64,000 nt of DNA from Siphonodentalium dalli (Eukaryota; Mollusca; Scaphopoda; Gadilida; Siphonodentaliidae). How positions within the stretch are numbered: the stretch's first letter is position 1; each line of letters opens with the position of its first letter. The notes beneath the pieces were generated by a model. The model worked only from the letters and a program-made list of their open reading frames with translations. It was not told the DNA's origin and did not search any database. Below, in pieces: positions 26,301 to 40,299 of the stretch. The stretch spans positions 994,001 through 1,058,000 of the forward strand of contig CP136064.1 of NCBI GenBank assembly GCA_032622095.1. Reading direction: 5' to 3'. A program made the position numbers and the translations under genes.

Positions 26301-29300
26301 TTAAAGGGGTATCTGCTATAGACTGGTTCCATGGTGGAGTACGGTTGGATATTTTCAATTTGGCGCATGTTTCTCCATACCGCGCCATGTCAAATCTGGC
26401 CATATCCGAATCGGGTTTTTATTTACAATGACTGCAGAAAATATATATCTTCATGGTGGAATGCAAATGTATGTTTAAAGGAACAGATGTATCTCAACTT
26501 AAAGGGACATAAGTAACACAGTCACCAACTTAAAGGGGTATCTGCTATAGACTGGTTCCATGGTGGAATACGGTTGGATATTTTCAATTTGGCGCATGTT
26601 TCTCCCTACCGCGCCATGTCAAATCTGGCCATATCCGAATCGGGTTGTCATTTACAATGACTACAGAAAATAAATATCTTCATGTTGGAATGCAAATGTA
26701 TGTTTAAAGGAACAGATGTATCTCAACTTAAAGGGACATAAGTAACACAGTCACCAACTGTAAGGGGTATCTGCTATAGACTGGTTCCATGGTGGAGTAC
26801 GGTTGGATATTTTCAATTTGGCGCATGTTTCTCCATACCGCGCCATGTCAAATCTGGCCCTATCCGAATCGGGTTGTCATTTACCATGACTGCAGAAAAT
26901 ATATATCTTCATGGTGGAATGCAAATGTATGATTAAAGGAACAGATGTATCTCAACTTAAAGGGACATAAGTAACACAGTCACCAACTTTAAGGGGTATC
27001 TGCTATAGACTGGTTCCATGGTGGAGTACGGTTGGATATTTTCAATTTGGAGCATGTTTCTCCATACCGCGCCATGTCAAATCTGGCCATATCCGAATCG
27101 GGTTGTCATTTACAATGACTGCAGAAAATAAATATCTTCATGTTGGAATGCAAATGAATGTTTGAAGGAACAGATGTATCTCAACTTAAAGGGACATAAG
27201 TAACACCGTCACCAACTTTAAGGGGTATCTGCTATAGACTGGTTACATGGTGGAGTACGGTTGGATATTTTCAATTTTGCGCATGTTTCTCCATACCGCG
27301 CCATGTAAAATCTGGCCATATCCGAATCGGGTTGTCATTTACAATGACTGCAGAAAATAAATATCTTCATGTTGGAATGCAAATGTATGTTTAAAGGAAC
27401 AGATGTATCTCAACTTAAAGGGACATAAGTAACACAGTCTCCAACTTAAAGAGGTGTCTGATTTAGACTGGTTCCATGGTGGAGTACGGTTGGATATTTT
27501 CTATTTAGCGCATGTTTCTCCATACCGCGCCATGTCAAATCTGGCCAAATCCGAATCGGGTTGTCATTTACAATGACTACAGAAAATAAATATCTTCATG
27601 TTGGAATGCAAATGTATGTTTAGAGGAACAGATGTATCTCAACTTAAAGGGACATAAGTAACACAGTCACCAACTTTAAGGGGTATCTGCTATAGACTGG
27701 TTCCATGGTGGAGTACGGTTGGATATTTACTATTTGGCGCATGTTTCTCCATACCGCGCCATGTCAAATCTGGCCATATCCGAATCGGGTTGTCATTTAC
27801 AATGACTACAGAAAATAAATATCTTCATGTTGGAATGCAAATGTATGTTTAAAGGAACAGATGTATCTCAACTTAAAGGGACATAAGTAACACAGTCACC
27901 AACTTAAAGGGGTATCTGCTATAGACTGGTTCCATGGTGGAGTACGGTTGGATATTTTCAATTTGGCGCATGTTTCTCCATACCGCGCCATGTCAAATCT
28001 GGCCATATCCTAATCGGGTTGTCATTTACAATGACTGCAGAAAATAAATATCTTCATGTTAGAATGCAAATGTATGTTTAAAGGAACAGATGTATCTCAA
28101 CTTAAAGGGACATAAGTAACACAGTCACCAACTTAAAGAGGTGTCTGATTTAGACTGGTTCCATGGTGGAGTACGGTTGGATATTTTCTATTTGGCGCAT
28201 GTTTCTCCATACCGCGCCATGTCAAATCTGGCCATATCCGAATCGGGTTGTCATTTACAATGACTACAGAAAATAAATATCTTCATGTTGGAATGCAAAT
28301 GTATGTTTAAAGAAACAGATGTATCTCAACTTAAAGGGACATAAGTAACACAGTCACCAACTTTAAGGGGTATCTGCTATAGACTGGTTCCATGGTGGAG
28401 TACTGTTGGATATTTTCAATTTGGCGCATGTTTCTCCCTACCGCGCCATGTCAAATCTGGCCATATCCGAATCGGGTTGTCATTTACAATGACTACAGAA
28501 AATAAATATCTTCATGGTGGAATGCAAATGTATGTTTAAAGGAACAGATGTATCTCAACTTAAAGGGACATAAGTAACACAGTCACCAACTTTAAGGGGT
28601 ATCTGCTATAGACTGGTTCCATGGTGGAGTACGGTTGGATATTTTCAATTTGGCGCATGTTTCTCCATACCGCGCCATGTCAAATCTGGCCATATCCGAA
28701 TCGGGTTGTCATTTACAATGACTGCAGAAAATAAATATCTTCATGTTGGAATGCAAATGTATGTTTAAAGGAACAGATGTATCTCAACTTAAAGGGACAT
28801 AAGTAACACAGTCACCAACTTAAAGAGGTGTCTGATTTAGACTGGTTCCATGGTGGAGTACGGTTGGATATTTTCTATTTGGCGCATGTTTCTCCATACC
28901 GCGCCATGTCAAATCTGGCCATATCCGAATCGGGTTGTCATTTACAATGACTACAGAAAATAAATATCTTCATGTTGGAATGCAAATGTATGTTTAAAGG
29001 AACACATGTATCTCAACTTAAAGGGACATAAGTAACACAGTCACCAACTTTAAGGGGTATCTGCTATAGACTGGTTCCATGGTGGAGTACGGTTGGATAT
29101 TTTCAATTTGGCGCATGTTTTTCCATACCGCGCCATGTCAAATCTGGCCATATCCGAATCGGGTTGTCATTTACAATGACTACAGAAAATAAATATCTTC
29201 ATGTTGGAAAGCAAATGTATGTTTAAAGGAACAGATGTAACTCAACTTAAAGGGACATAAGTAACACAGTCACCAACTTAAAGGGGTATCTGCTATAGAC

Positions 29301-29307
29301 TGGTTCC
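23354..29307 (+). repeat. Two tandem beta 13-mers (2 x 2977 bp)
   Basis: F J Q R S T U G H I C D E occurs at 23354-26330 and again at 26331-29307. The J monomers of both (23583 and 26560) share a G-to-A change at position 9 (GGAATACGG for GGAGTACGG) that I found nowhere else, so one unit was copied from the other. The two also differ: the first J has 114T, the second does not, and the first C has 115T (22667 type lies upstream) while the C monomers inside both units lack it. Confidence 0.85.
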
Positions 29308-32284
29308 ATGGTGGAGTACGGTTGGATATTTTCAATTTGGCGCATGTTTCTCCCTACCGCGCCATGTCAAATCTGGCCATATCCGAATCGGGTTGTTATT
29401 TACAATGACTGCAGAAAATATATATCTTCATGGTGGAATGCAAATGTATGTTTAAAGGAACAGATGTATCTCAACTTAAAGGGACATAAGTAACACAGTC
29501 ACCAACTTAAAGGGGTATCTGCTATAGACTGGTTCCATGGTGGAGTACGGTTGGATATTTTCAATTTGGCGCATGTTTCTCCCTACCGCGCCATGTCAAA
29601 TCTGGCCATATCCGAATCGGGTTGTCATTTACAATGACTACAGAAAATAAATATCTTCATGTTGGAATGCAAATGTATGTTTAAAGGAACAGATGTATCT
29701 CAACTTAAAGGGACATAAGTAACACAGTCACCAACTGTAAGGGGTATCTGCTATAGACTGGTTCCATGGTGGAGTACGGTTGGATATTTTCAATTTGGCG
29801 CTTGTTTCTCCATACCGCGCCATGTCAAATCTGGCCATATCCGAATCGGGTTGTCATTTACAATGACTGCAGAAAATATATATCTTCATGGTGGAATGCA
29901 AATGTATGTTTAAAGGAACAGATGTATCTCAACTTAAAGGGACATAAGTAACACAGTCACCAACTTAAAGGGGTATCTGCTATAGACTGGTTCCATGGTG
30001 GAGTACGGTTGGATATTTTCAATTTGGCGCATGTTTCTCCCTACCGCGCCATGTCAAATCTGGCCATATCCGAATCGGGTTGTCATTTACAATGACTACA
30101 GAAAATAAATATCTTCATGTTGGAATGCAAATGTATGTTTAAAGGAACAGATGTATCTCAACTTAAAGGGACATAAGTAACACAGTCACCAACTTTAAGG
30201 GGTATCTGCTATAGACTGGTTCCATGGTGGAGTACGGTTGGATATTTTCAATTTGGCGCTTGTTTCTCCATACCGCGCCATGTCAAATCTGGCCATATCC
30301 GAATCGGGTTGTCATTTACAATGACTGCAGAAAATATATATCTTCATGTTGGAATGCAAATGTATGTTTAAAGGAACAGATGTATCTCAACTTAAAGGGA
30401 CATAAGTAACACAGTCACCAACTTTAAGGGGTATCTGCTATAGACTGGTTCCATGGTGGAGTACGGTTGGATATTTTCTATTTGGCGCATGTTTCTCCAT
30501 ACCGCGCCATGTCAAATCTGGCCATATCCGAATCGGGTTGTCATTTACAATGACTGCAGAAAATATATATCTTCATGTTGGAATGCAAATGTATGTTTAA
30601 AGGAACAGATGTATCTCAACTTAAAGGGACATAAGTAACACAGTCACCAACTTTAAGGGGTATCTGCTATAGACTGGTTCCATGGTGGAGTACGGTTGGA
30701 TATTTTCAATTTGGCGCATGTTTCTCCCTACCGCGCCATGTCAGATCTGGCCATATCCGAATCGGATTGTCATTTACAATGACTGCAGAAAATAAATATC
30801 TTCATGTTGGAATGCAAATGTATGTTTAAAGGAACAGATGTATCTCAACTTAAAGGGACATAAGTAACACAGTCACCAACTTTAAGGGGTATCTGCTATA
30901 GACTGGTTACATGGTGGAGTACGGTTGGATATTTTCAATTTTGCGCATGTTTCTCCATACCGCGCCATGTCAAATCTGGCCATATCCTAATCGGGTTGTC
31001 ATTTACAATGACTGCAGAAAATAAATATCTTCATGTTAGAATGCAAATGTATGTTTAAAGGAACAGATGTATCTCAACTTAAAGGGACATAAGTAACACA
31101 GTCACCAACTTAAAGAGGTGTCTGATTTAGACTGGTTCCATGGTGGAGTACGGTTGGATATTTTCTATTTGGCGCATGTTTCTCCATACCGCGCCATGTC
31201 AAATCTGGCCATATCCGAATCGGGTTGTCATTTACAATGACTACAGAAAATAAATATCTTCATGTTGGAATGCAAATGTATGTTTAAAGGAACAGATGTA
31301 TCTCAACTTAAAGGGACATAAGTAACACAGTCACCAACTTTAAGGGGTATCTGCTATAGACTGGTTCCATGGTGGAGTACTGTTGGATATTTTCAATTTG
31401 GCGCATGTTTCTCCCTACCGCGCCATGTCAAATCTGGCCATATCCGAATCGGGTTGTCATTTACAATGACTACAGAAAATAAATATCTTCATGGTGGAAT
31501 GCAAATGTATGTTTAAAGGAACAGATGTATCTCAACTTAAAGGGACATAAGTAACACAGTCACCAACTTTAAGGGGTATCTGCTATAGACTGGTTCCATG
31601 GTGGAGTACGGTTGGATATTTTCAATTTGGCGCATGTTTCTCCATACCGCGCCATGTCAAATCTGGCCATATCCGAATCGGGTTGTCATTTACAATGACT
31701 GCAGAAAATAATTATCTTCATGTTGGAATGCAAATGTATGTTTAAAGGAACAGATGTATCTCAACTTAAAGGGACATAAGTAACACAGTCACCAACTTAA
31801 AGAGGTGTCTGATTTAGACTGGTTCCATGGTGGAGTACGGTTGGATATTTTCTATTTGGCGCATGTTTCTCCATACCGCGCCATGTCAAATCTGGCCATA
31901 TCCGAATCGGGTTGTCATTTACAATGACTACAGAAAATAAATATCTTCATGTTGGAATGCAAATGTATGTTTAAAGGAACACATGTATCTCAACTTAAAG
32001 GGACATAAGTAACACAGTCACCAACTTTAAGGGGTATCTGCTATAGACTGGTTCCATGGTGGAGTACGGTTGGATATTTTCAATTTGGCGCATGTTTTTC
32101 CATACCGCGCCATGTCAAATCTGGCCATATCCGAATCGGGTTGTCATTTACAATGACTACAGAAAATAAATATCTTCATGTTGGAAAGCAAATGTATGTT
32201 TAAAGGAACAGATGTAACTCAACTTAAAGGGACATAAGTAACACAGTCACCAACTTAAAGGGGTATCTGCTATAGACTGGTTCC
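29308..32284 (+). repeat. Alpha HOR unit, complete 13-mer (2977 bp)
   Basis: A J K L M N O P H I C D E, all with the expected diagnostic bases, including 115T in C (31598). The first ten monomers pair with 9385-11674 at an offset of 19923 bp (87 monomers). From N onward the unit also pairs with 13049 onward at an offset of 17404 bp. Confidence 0.87.
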
Positions 32285-33887
32285 ATGGTGGAGTACGGTT
32301 GGATATTTTCAATTTGGCGCATGTTTCTCCATACTGCGCCATGTCAAATCTGGCCATATCCGAATCGGGTTTTTATTTACAATGACTGCAGAAAATATAT
32401 ATCTTCATGGTGGAATGCAAATGTATGTTTAAAGGAACAGATGTATCTCAACTTAAAGGGACATAAGTAACACAGTCACCAACTTAAAGGGGTATCTGCT
32501 ATAGACTGGTTCCATGGTGGAGTACGGTTGGATATTTTCAATTTGGCGCATGTTTCTCCCTACCGCGCCATGTCAAATCTGGCCATATCCGAATCGGGTT
32601 GTCATTTACAATGACTACAGAAAATAAATATCTTCATGTTGGAATGCAAATGTATGTTTAAAGGAACAGATGTATCTCAACTTAAAGGGACATAAGTAAC
32701 ACAGTCACCAACTGTAAGGGGTATCTGCTATAGACTGGTTCCATGGTGGAGTACGGTTGGATATTTTCAATTTGGCGCATGTTTCTCCATACCGCGCCAT
32801 GTCAAATCTGGCCCTATCCGAATCGGGTTGTCATTTACCATGACTGCAGAAAATATATATCTTCATGGTGGAATGCAAATGTATGATTAAAGGAACAGAT
32901 GTATCTCAACTTAAAGGGACATAAGTAACACAGTCACCAACTTTAAGGGGTATCTGCTATAGACTGGTTCCATGGTGGAGTACGGTTGGATATTTTCAAT
33001 TTGGAGCATGTTTCTCCATACCGCGCCATGTCAAATCTGGCCATATCCGAATCGGGTTGTCATTTACAATGACTGCAGAAAATAAATATCTTCATGTTGG
33101 AATGCAAATGAATGTTTGAAGGAACAGATGTATCTCAACTTAAAGGGACATAAGTAACACCGTCACCAACTTTAAGGGGTATCTGCTATAGACTGGTTAC
33201 ATGGTGGAGTACGGTTGGATATTTTCAATTTTGCGCATGTTTCTCCATACCGCGCCATGTAAAATCTGGCCATATCCGAATCGGGTTGTCATTTACAATG
33301 ACTGCAGAAAATAAATATCTTCATGTTGGAATGCAAATGTATGTTTAAAGGAACAGATGTATCTCAACTTAAAGGGACATAAGTAACACAGTCTCCAACT
33401 TAAAGAGGTGTCTGATTTAGACTGGTTCCATGGTGGAGTACGGTTGGATATTTTCTATTTAGCGCATGTTTCTCCATACCGCGCCATGTCAAATCTGGCC
33501 AAATCCGAATCGGGTTGTCATTTACAATGACTACAGAAAATAAATATCTTCATGTTGGAATGCAAATGTATGTTTAGAGGAACAGATGTATCTCAACTTA
33601 AAGGGACATAAGTAACACAGTCACCAACTTTAAGGGGTATCTGCTATAGACTGGTTCCATGGTGGAGTACGGTTGGATATTTACTATTTGGCGCATGTTT
33701 CTCCATACCGCGCCATGTCAAATCTGGCCATATCCGAATCGGGTTGTCATTTACAATGACTACAGAAAATAAATATCTTCATGTTGGAATGCAAATGTAT
33801 GTTTAAAGGAACAGATGTATCTCAACTTAAAGGGACATAAGTAACACAGTCACCAACTTAAAGGGGTATCTGCTATAGACTGGTTCC
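32285..33887 (+). repeat. Truncated beta unit F J Q R S T U (7-mer)
   Basis: The counterpart of 14881-16483. F (32285) has a private C-to-T change at a CpG (TACTGCGCC), while the SpeI-creating change of the other copy is absent. It is followed by f, r, a, b and c in the same order as at 16484. Confidence 0.82.
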
Positions 33888-34574
33888 ATGGTGGAGTACG
33901 GTTGGATATTTTCAATTTGGCGCATGTTTCTCCATACCGCGCCATGTCAAATCTGGCCATATCCGAATCGGGTTGTCATTTACAATGACTGCAGAAAATA
34001 TATATCTTCATGTTGGAATGCAAATGTATGTTTAAAGGAACAGATGTATCTCAACTTAAAGGGACATAAGTAACACAGTCACCAACTTTAAGGGGTATCT
34101 GCTATAGACTGGTTACATGGTGGAGTACGGTTGGATATTTTCAATTATGCGCATGTTTCTCCATACCGCGCCATGTCAAATCTGGCCATATCCGAATCGG
34201 GTTGTCATTTACAATGACTGCAGAAAATAAATATCTTCATGTTGGAATGCAAATGTATGTTTAAAGGAACAGATGTATCTCAACTTAAAGGAACATAAGT
34301 AACACAGTCACCAACTTAAAGAGGTGTCTGATTTAGACTGGTTCCATGGTGGAGTACGGTTGGATATTTTCAATTTGGCGCATGTTTCTCCATACCGCGC
34401 CATGTCAAATCTGGCCATATCCGAATCGGGTTGTCATTTACAATGACTGCAGAAAATAAATATCTTCATGTTGGAATGCAAATGTATGTTTAAAGGAACA
34501 GATGTATCTCAACTTAAAGGGACATAAGTAACACAGTCACCAACTTAAAGAGGTGTCTGATTTAGACTGGTTCC

Positions 34575-37322
34575 ATGGTGGAGTACGGTTGGATATTTTC
34601 TATTTAGCGCATGTTTCTCCATACCGCGCCATGTCAAATCTGGCCATATCCGAATCGGGTTGTCATTTACAATGACTACAGAAAATAAATATCTTCATGT
34701 TGGAATGCAAATGTATGTTTAGAGGAACAGATGTATCTCAACTTAAAGGGACATAAGTAACACAGTCACCAACTTTAAGGGGTATCTGCTATAGACTGGT
34801 TCCATGGTGGAGTACGGTTGGATATTTACTATTTGGCGCATGTTTCTCCATACCGCGCCATGTCAAATCTGGCCATATCCGAATCGGGTTGTCATTTACA
34901 ATGACTACAGAAAATAAATATCTTCATGTTGGAATGCAAATGTATGTTTAAAAAAACAGATGTATCTCAACTTAAAGGGACATAAGTAACACAGTCACCA
35001 ACTTAAAGAGGTGTCTGATTTAGACTGGTTCCATGGTGGAGTACGGTTGGATATTTTCTATTTGGCGCATGTTTCTCCATACCGCGCCATGTAAAATCTG
35101 GCCATATCCGAATCGGGTTGTCATTTACAATGACTGCAGAAAATAAATATCTTCATGTTGGAATGCAAATGTATGTTTAAAGGAACAGATGTATCTCAAC
35201 TTAAAGGGACATAAGTAACACAGTCACCAACTTAAAGAGGTGTCTGATTTAGACTGGTTCCATGGTGGAGTAAGGTTGGATATTTTCTATTTGGCGCATG
35301 TTTCTCCATACCGCGCCATGTAAAATCTGGCCATATCCGAATCGGGTTGTCATTTACAATGACTGCAGAAAATAAATATCTTCATGTTGGAATGCAAATG
35401 TATGTTTAAAGGAACAGATGTATCTCAACTTAAAGGGACATAAGTAACACAGTCACCAACTTAAAGAGGTGTCTGATTTAGACTGGTTCCATGGTGGAGT
35501 ACGGTTGGATATTTTCTATTTGGCGCATGTTTCTCCATACCGCGCCATGTCAAATCTGGCCATATCCGAATCGGGTTGTCATTTACAATGACTGCAGAAA
35601 ATAAATATCTTCATGTTGGAATGCAAATGTATGTTTAGAGGAACAGATGTATCTCAACTTAAAGGGACATAAGTAACACAGTCACCAACTTTAAGGGGTA
35701 TCTGCTATAGACTGGTTCCATGGTGGAGTACGGTTGGATATTTTCAATTTGGCGCATGTTTCTCCATACCGCGCCATGTCAAATCTGGCCATATCCGAAT
35801 CGGGTTGTCATTTACAATGACTGCAGAAAATATATATCTTCATGTTGGAATGCAAATGTATGTTTAAAGGAACAGATGTATCTCAACTTAAAGGGACATA
35901 AGTAACACAGTCACCAACTTTAAGGGGTATCTGCTATAGACTGGTTCCATGGTGGAGTACGATTGGATATTTTCAATTTGGCGCATGTTTCTCCATATCG
36001 CGCCATGTCAAATCTGGCCCTATCCGAATCGGGTTGTCATTTACAATGACTACAGAAGATAAATATCTTCATGTTGGAATGCAAATGTATGATTAAAGGA
36101 ACAGATGTATCTCAACTTAAAGGGACATAAGTAACACCGTCACCAACTTTAAGGGTTATCTGCTATAGACTGGTTACATGGTGGAGTACGGTTGGATATT
36201 TACTATTTGGCGCATGTTTCTCCATACCGCGCCATGTCAAATCTGGCCATATCCGAATCGGGTTGTCATTTACAATGACTACAGAAAATAAATATCTTCA
36301 TGTTGGAATGCAAATGTATGTTTAAAGGAACAGATGTATCTCAACTTAAAGGGACATAAGTAACACCGTCACCAACTTTAAGGGGTATCTGCTATAGACT
36401 GGTTCCATGGTGGAGTACTGTTGCATATTTTCAATTTGGCGCATGTTTTTCCATACCGCGCCATGTCAAATCTGGCCATATCCGAATCGGGTTGTCATTT
36501 ACAATGACTACAGAAAATAAATATCTTCATGTTGGAATGCAAATGTATGTTTAAAGGAACAGATGTATCTCAACTTAAAGGGACATAAGTAACACAGTCA
36601 CCAACTTAAAGGGGTATCTGCTATAGACTGGTTCCATGGTGGAGTACGGTTGAATATTTTCAATTTGGCGCATGTTTCTCCATACCGCGCCATGTCAAAT
36701 CTGGCCCTATCCGAATCGGGTTGTCATTTACAATGACTGCAGAAAATATATATCTTCATGGTGGAATGCAAATGTATGTTTAAAGGAACAGATGTATCTC
36801 AACTTAAAGGGACATAAGTAACACAGTCACCAACTTTAAGGGGTATCTGCTATAGACTGGTTCCATGGTGGAGTACGGTTGGATATTTTCAATTTGGAGC
36901 ATGTTTCTCCATACCGCGCCATGTCAAATCTGGCCATATCCGAATCGGGTTGTCATTTACAATGACTGCAGAAAATAAATATCTTCATGTTGGAATGCAA
37001 ATGTATGTTTAAAGGAACAGATGTATCTCAACTTAAAGGAACATAAGTAACACAGTCACCAACTTAAAGAGGTGTCTGATTTAGACTGGTTCCATGGTGG
37101 AGTACGGTTGGATATTTTCAATTTGGCGCATGTTTCTCCATACCGCGCCATGTAAAATCTGGCCATATCCGAATCGGGTTGTCATTTACAATGACTGCAG
37201 AAAATAAATATCTTCATGTTGGAATGCAAATGTATGTTTAAAGGAACAGATGTATCTCAACTTAAAGGGACATAAGTAACACAGTCACCAACTTAAAGAG
37301 GTGTCTGATTTAGACTGGTTCC
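34575..37322 (+). repeat. Gamma unit b c d d e f g h i j k l (12-mer)
   Basis: The d monomer (27T, 61A) is doubled at 35033 and 35262, and the second copy has a private C-to-A in the first CpG (TAAGG). The g monomer (35949) has a private G-to-T in its tail. From d onward the order matches the first gamma block at 18545-21063. Confidence 0.8.
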
Positions 37323-40299
37323 ATGGTGGAGTACGGTTGGATATTTTCTATTTAGCGCATGTTTCTCCATACCGCGCCATGTCAAATCTGGCCATATCCG
37401 AATCGGGTTGTCATTTACAATGACTACAGAAAATAAATATCTTCATGTTGGAATGCAAATGTATGTTTAGAGGAACAGATGTATCTCAACTTAAAGGGAC
37501 ATAAGTAACACAGTCACCAACTTTAAGGGGTATCTGCTATAGACTGGTTCCATGGTGGAGTACGGTTGGATATTTACTATTTGGCGCATGTTTCTCCATA
37601 CCGCGCCATGTCAAATCTGGCCATATCCGAATCGGGTTGTCATTTACAATGACTACAGAAAATAAATATCTTCATGTTGGAATGCAAATGTATGTTTAAA
37701 GGAACAGATGTATCTCAACTTAAAGGGACATAAGTAACACAGTCACCAACTTAAAGAGGTGTCTGATTTAGACTGGTTCCATGGTGGAGTACGGTTGGAT
37801 ATTTTCTATTTGGCGCATGTTTCTCCATACCGCGCCATGTAAAATCTGGCCATATCCGAATCGGGTTGTCATTTACAATGACTGCAGAAAATAAATATCT
37901 TCATGTTGGAATGCAAATGTATGTTTAAAGGAACAGATGTATCTCAACTTAAAGGGACATAAGTAACACAGTCACCAACTTAAAGAGGTGTCTGATTTAG
38001 ACTGGTTCCATGGTGGAGTACGGTTGGATATTTTCTATTTGGCGCATGTTTCTCCATACCGCGCCATGTCAAATCTGGCCATATCCGAATCGGGTTGTCA
38101 TTTACAATGACTGCAGAAAATAAATATCTTCATGTTGGAATGCAAATGTATGTTTAAAGGAACAGATGTATCTCAACTTAAAGGGACATAAGTAACACAG
38201 TCACCAACTTAAAGAGGTGTCTGATTTAGACTGGTTCCATGGTGGAGTACGGTTGGATATTTTCTATTTAGCGCATGTTTCTCCATACCGCGCCATGTCA
38301 AATCTGGCCATATCCGAATCGGGTTGTCATTTACAATGACTACAGAAAATAAATATCTTCATGTTGGAATGCAAATGTATGTTTAGAGGAACAGATGTAT
38401 CTCAACTTAAAGGGACATAAGTAACACAGTCACCAACTTTAAGGGGTATCTGCTATAGACTGGTTCCATGGTGGAGTACGGTTGGATATTTACTATTTGG
38501 CGCATGTTTCTCCATACCGCGCCATGTCAAATCTGGCCATATCCGAATCGGGTTGTCATTTACAATGACTACAGAAAATAAATATCTTCATGTTGGAATG
38601 CAAATGTATGTTTAAAAAAACAGATGTATCTCAACTTAAAGGGACATAAGTAACACAGTCACCAACTTAAAGAGGTGTCTGATTTAGACTGGTTCCATGG
38701 TGGAGTACGGTTGGATATTTTCTATTTGGCGCATGTTTCTCCATACCGCGCCATGTAAAATCTGGCCATATCCGAATCGGGTTGTCATTTACAATGACTG
38801 CAGAAAATAAATATCTTCATGTTGGAATGCAAATGTATGTTTAAAGGAACAGATGTATCTCAACTTAAAGGGAAATAAGTAACACAGTCACCAACTTAAA
38901 GAGGTGTCTGATTTAGACTGGTTCCATGGTGGAGTACGGTTGGATATTTTCTATTTGGCGCATGTTTCTCCATACCGCGCCATGTCAAATCTGGCCATAT
39001 CCGAATCGGGTTGTCATTTACAATGACTGCAGAAAATAAATATCTTCATGTTGGAATGCAAATGTATGTTTAGAGGAACAGATGTATCTCAACTTAAAGG
39101 GACATAAGTAACACAGTCACCAACTTTAAGGGGTATCTGCTATAGACTGGTTCCATGGTGGAGTACGGTTGGATATTTTCAATTTGGCGCATGTTTCTCC
39201 ATACCGCGCCATGTCAAATCTGGCCATATCCGAATCGGGTTGTCATTTACAATGACTGCAGAAAATATATATCTTCATGTTGGAATGCAAATGTATGTTT
39301 AAAGGAACAGATGTATCTCAACTTAAAGGGACATAAGTAACACAGTCACCAACTTTAAGGGGTATCTGCTATAGACTGGTTCCATGGTGGAGTACGATTG
39401 GATATTTTCAATTTGGCGCATGTTTCTCCATATCGCGCCATGTCAAATCTGGCCCTATCCGAATCGGGTTGTCATTTACAATGACTACAGAAGATAAATA
39501 TCTTCATGTTGGAATGCAAATGTATGATTAAAGGAACAGATGTATCTCAACTTAAAGGGACATAAGTAACACCGTCACCAACTTTAAGGGGTATCTGCTA
39601 TAGACTGGTTACATGGTGGAGTACGGTTGGATATTTACTATTTGGCGCATGTTTCTCCATACCGCGCCATGTCAAATCTGGCCATATCCGAATCGGGTTG
39701 TCATTTACAATGACTACAGAAAATAAATATCTTCATGTTGGAATGCAAATGTATGTTTAAAGGAACAGATGTATCTCAACTTAAAGGGACATAAGTAACA
39801 CAGTCACCAACTTTAAGGGGTATCTGCTATAGACTGGTTCCATGGTGGAGTACGGTTGGATATTTTCAATTTGGAGCATGTTTCTCCATACCGCGCCATG
39901 TCAAATCTGGCCATATCCGAATCGGGTTGTCATTTACAATGACTGCAGAAAATAAATATCTTCATGTTGGAATGCAAATGTATGTTTAAAGGAACAGATG
40001 TATCTCAACTTAAAGGAACATAAGTAACACAGTCACCAACTTAAAGAGGTGTCTGATTTAGACTGGTTCCATGGTGGAGTACGGTTGGATATTTTCAATT
40101 TGGCGCATGTTTCTCCATACCGCGCCATGTAAAATCTGGCCATATCCGAATCGGGTTGTCATTTACAATGACTGCAGAAAATAAATATCTTCATGTTGGA
40201 ATGCAAATGTATGTTTAAAGGAACAGATGTATCTCAACTTAAAGGGACATAAGTAACACAGTCACCAACTTAAAGAGGTGTCTGATTTAGACTGGTTCC
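37323..40299 (+). repeat. Gamma unit lacking i and j (13-mer)
   Basis: Order b c d o b c d e f g h k l. The h monomer at 39613 ends with 190A and the 201-220 tail of j, so i and j appear to have been removed by a join inside this monomer. A private C-to-A (GGGAAATAAG) is seen in d at 38697. Confidence 0.78.

Larger units (their letters stand above)
21064..33887 (+). repeat. HOR domain 3: second alpha/beta block
   Basis: Fifty-six monomers: a partial alpha run (21064-23353), two complete beta units (23354-29307), one complete alpha unit (29308-32284) and a truncated beta unit F J Q R S T U (32285-33887). The first monomer (21064) has 27T, like gamma d or o, combined with 47C and 104A, like alpha L. 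It is probably the recombination point between families. Confidence 0.85.

Noticed and set aside
16484-33888. Assembly joins at the family switches
   Set aside because: The switches at 16484, 21064 and 33888 keep exact 229-bp register, and one pair is part of a longer shared duplication. An assembly error cannot be excluded without reads, but nothing in the sequence demands it.
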